From: Thermothelomyces thermophilus ATCC 42464
Taxonomy: Eukaryota; Ascomycota; Sordariomycetes; Sordariales; Chaetomiaceae
DNA length: 64,000 bases
Direction: 5' to 3'
Assembly: GCF_000226095.1 (NCBI RefSeq)
Contig: NC_016473.1
Span: forward strand, 2,790,001 to 2,854,000
Position numbers and translations under genes: made by a program. Below, piece after piece: positions 61,574 through 64,000 of the stretch; positions within the stretch are counted from its first letter, which is position 1, and the number at the start of each line of letters is the position of its first letter. The notes below the pieces were generated by a model. That model was not told where the DNA came from and searched no databases. It saw nothing but the letters and a program-made list of their open reading frames with translations.

Positions 61574-64000
61574 CGATGCCCCTCCTTTAAGGCTTTCGAC
61601 CCGAAAGCCCTCTTAGGCTGTTTCAAATAGTGCTAATACCCTTTGCTTATAAGTACTATATTCTTCCTATTTCTACGTTATAGTCACCATATTGACAAAA
61701 TGCCGGTAGAGAAACGGAAGTCGCATTCTACACGTTACCGTGCTTCCCTTGCTTAGAACATTGCCGAGAACGGTTTTGTCGTTATACCTTGTTCTTGGTA
61801 CGCGTCTTAAGGCCTTGTCTGTAAAATGATCGCGTGTATAAAGCGTTACAAGGCCTATATTTGTCGAGGTCGTTCTTGCGATGGCTCTAGTATCCCGCTT
61901 TCTTCCTGTGAGCTTGTCTCCTTTTTTTTTTTTCGAGTGTGATTCCTAATGTTCTTTCTAGTAGATCATATTCTCTAGGAGTAGCGTCATATTAAGGATG
62001 CTAAACGTCATGCCGAACTTGAGCTAGATGAATCCTAATGCTATCTAGAAGAAGCCTAGCACGAGTTGTCTAAAAAGCTTATACGGCTCTAGCGTCTTCG
62101 TTAGTAGAAGGAGTTTTTAGTAGAGAAAGGTACCGATATAGTGGCGCGTGGTCTATCGACCTTAGACAAGTTAGAGGCGGTTAAACGGCAAGAGCGGCAA
62201 GAGGCGCCTACTATGCCCTCGTTAGAGATTAGTGATGCCGCCGATGCTATCGACTAGGGCGTCGTCTTTAGTTCTGTCCTAGGTTTCCCTTTAGTCGATC
62301 CAGATTCTGCTGGTGGAACTGTTCTAGTTTCTTAGGGCAATTTAGGTTCTTGACTAGTTCCTATGAGTTGTCTTCTAGTCTAAAATCAAGCTATTTGACT
62401 AGGTACTATAGTTCTCCGTTGATGATATATGAATCTAGAATTTCTTCGATGTCCTATTCTTCCTCTTTGTCCTCTGCTTTGATGTTTATAGCAACCTTGG
62501 CATTTTTCGGTGCTAGTTTGAGAAGTGAAATATAAAAAACATCTGTCTGTAGTCGTATAGATGATGGTAACGATAGTTGGTAGTTAGATGTCGAAATTCG
62601 TTCTTTGATAACGAAGGGTCCGACCTTCTTAAAGTCTAGCTTCGTGCTTGGTCGTTTGGTCTATAGGTTTCGTACAATCAGGTAGACTTTGTCTCCCCTC
62701 TCTAGGCAAGGTCCCTCGAGCCTGTATTTGTCGTAGTAGTCCTTTATTCTAGTTTTGACAAACTTGAGTTCCTGCTTTAGCATTTTATATAGCGTGTACA
62801 TTTGTTCTACCTTGACTGCTACTCGTAGTATAGTGACTTTTAGTCCTTGCCTAAGGTCTGCTTTATATCCGTAGTTCGCAAAGAACGGTGTGACTTTGGT
62901 TGTTTCTGTTGGCGTCGTGTTATAGGCGAGTTATACTATTAGTAATAGTATGACCTAGTTGTCTTGCTAGTAATTGACGTAAGAGTAGAGGTATTGCTTA
63001 ACAACTTGGTTTAGTCACTCCGTTTGTCCGTCAGTCTGTAGGTGATATGCCGTTAATAGCTTGCTATTAACGCCTAATCGTTGCATTAATGCTTGCCAAA
63101 ACTTCGATGTGAACTTAGTGTCTCTGTCGGTAATCTATTCTTATGGCCAAGCGTACACTGATACGACTTGCCGATAGATTATGTCTACTAGCTGTTCCGC
63201 TATCTAGGACTCCTTATAGGGAAAGAAATATGCCCACTTGGTTAGGCAATCTACTATAGTAAGAATACTATTATAGGTCACTCTTGTGGCTATGTCCTTA
63301 GATTCTGGCAGCTTCGTAATAAAGTCTATTGTAATTAAACTCTATAGTTTGTCGGCTGTTGGCAGTGGCTAAAGTAGCCTATACGGCTTGTATTGTGCCG
63401 TTTTGCTTCGATTGCAGATGTCGTAGCTCTATATAACTTCCTTAACTCGTGCCGTTAACTGTGGAAAGTCATAGTGTCTCTTGACTTGTGCGATAGTCTT
63501 TGTAACTCCCTTGTATCCTCCGAGTTTCGACTCGTAGAGTTCTCGAATCATCCGTAGCTATTGATCTTTGTTATAGATATACGCTTTGCCTCGGTACTAG
63601 AGTTTCCTATCTTTCTCTTCTACTCTGTCAGGTACTACTGGTCCGGGTGCTGCTTGATACTATACCTCGTTGATCCTTTCTTCTCGAAAGATTGTATAGC
63701 ATTCTAGGAACGAGTTAAGTGGATCATCTTCCTCGGGTGTCTGCGTTTCGTGATGTAGTGTTCCGTCTATTCGTTCCTTAAACAACGGTAGTATTGTTCC
63801 CGTTTGTCCTTTCGTGTGATCCGTTCGTTAGCTTAAGATGTCTGCTTGTACGTTCTCTTTGCCCTTCTTATAGCGGATCTCGAAGTTAAATTCCGCGAGG
63901 AATTCTGCCTATCGTATTTGTCGTCTGTTAAGTTCCTTCGTCGTCGTGAAGTATCGTAGGTTCTTGTGATCTGTATACACTTGTACCGGTTTAATCGTGC
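61129..64000 (-). mobile_element. Chromovirus copy D: decayed, runs off the window
   Basis: The copy begins with its 3' LTR (61129..61573), then an antisense-frame region (about 61700-62335) and pol from the chromodomain back to RNase H, where the window ends. RIP bias is moderate and it is broken at many sites. It is inserted in copy C and is therefore among the youngest layers apart from E. Confidence 0.85.

Noticed and set aside
41401-64000. CRISPR-like or satellite array in the AT-rich block
   Set aside because: The repetition comes from nested LTR elements and RIP-favoured words. No regular repeat-spacer pattern exists.

Overview
This window looks like a contig from a filamentous ascomycete, most likely a Sordariomycete near the Sordariales. 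The genes carry many short introns of about 50-130 bp with GTRNGY donors and CTGAC-like branch sites. The proteins are typically fungal: a MUP1-type permease, a JEN1 carboxylate carrier, a sedolisin protease and an AA9 polysaccharide monooxygenase remnant. The right-hand third is AT-rich repeat DNA with the C-to-T/G-to-A bias expected of repeat-induced point mutation (RIP).

Region 1 (1-41,400) is GC-rich and gene-bearing. In order it holds: phosphatidylglycerophosphate synthase PGS1 (-); NDUFA12 of respiratory complex I (+), divergent from PGS1 across 345 bp; proton-pumping NAD(P) transhydrogenase (-); a degenerate AA9 monooxygenase beside a GH5 endoglucanase tail (+); a secreted protein of unknown role (+); a short-chain dehydrogenase (+) without the usual YxxxK; a MUP1-type amino-acid permease (-); an F-box protein (-); a large disordered protein with one zinc-finger-like motif (-); TAF6 (+); SDHC of complex II (-); a JEN1-type monocarboxylate/H+ symporter (-); and a secreted sedolisin (S53) peptidase (-). 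Four of these act in or on the inner mitochondrial membrane (PGS1, NDUFA12, NNT, SDHC). All exon joins given below were checked by hand for reading frame.

Region 2 (41,400-64,000) is a nest of related Ty3/Gypsy chromoviruses. A strongly RIP-mutated copy A (+ strand, from 42253) is split by a 7,513-bp element E (- strand, 47753-55265). E looks whole, with two 414-bp LTRs that read as identical and a 5-bp target duplication. Past E, copy A runs on to 55649, where copy B (-) begins. B is entered by C (+, 57790) and C by D (-, 61129); D runs off the window. Only E is GC-rich and open.

Element E is the most interesting object here. Besides gag and a pol ending in a chromodomain, it has (i) a 250-codon frame of unknown function between gag and pol, and (ii) a 212-codon frame on the opposite strand, just inside the 3' LTR, with a Zn2Cys6-like cysteine pattern and a coiled coil. 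The same antisense locus exists, decayed, in B and D. An 11-base primer-binding site exactly complementary to the element's own R region suggests Tf1/sushi-type self-priming.
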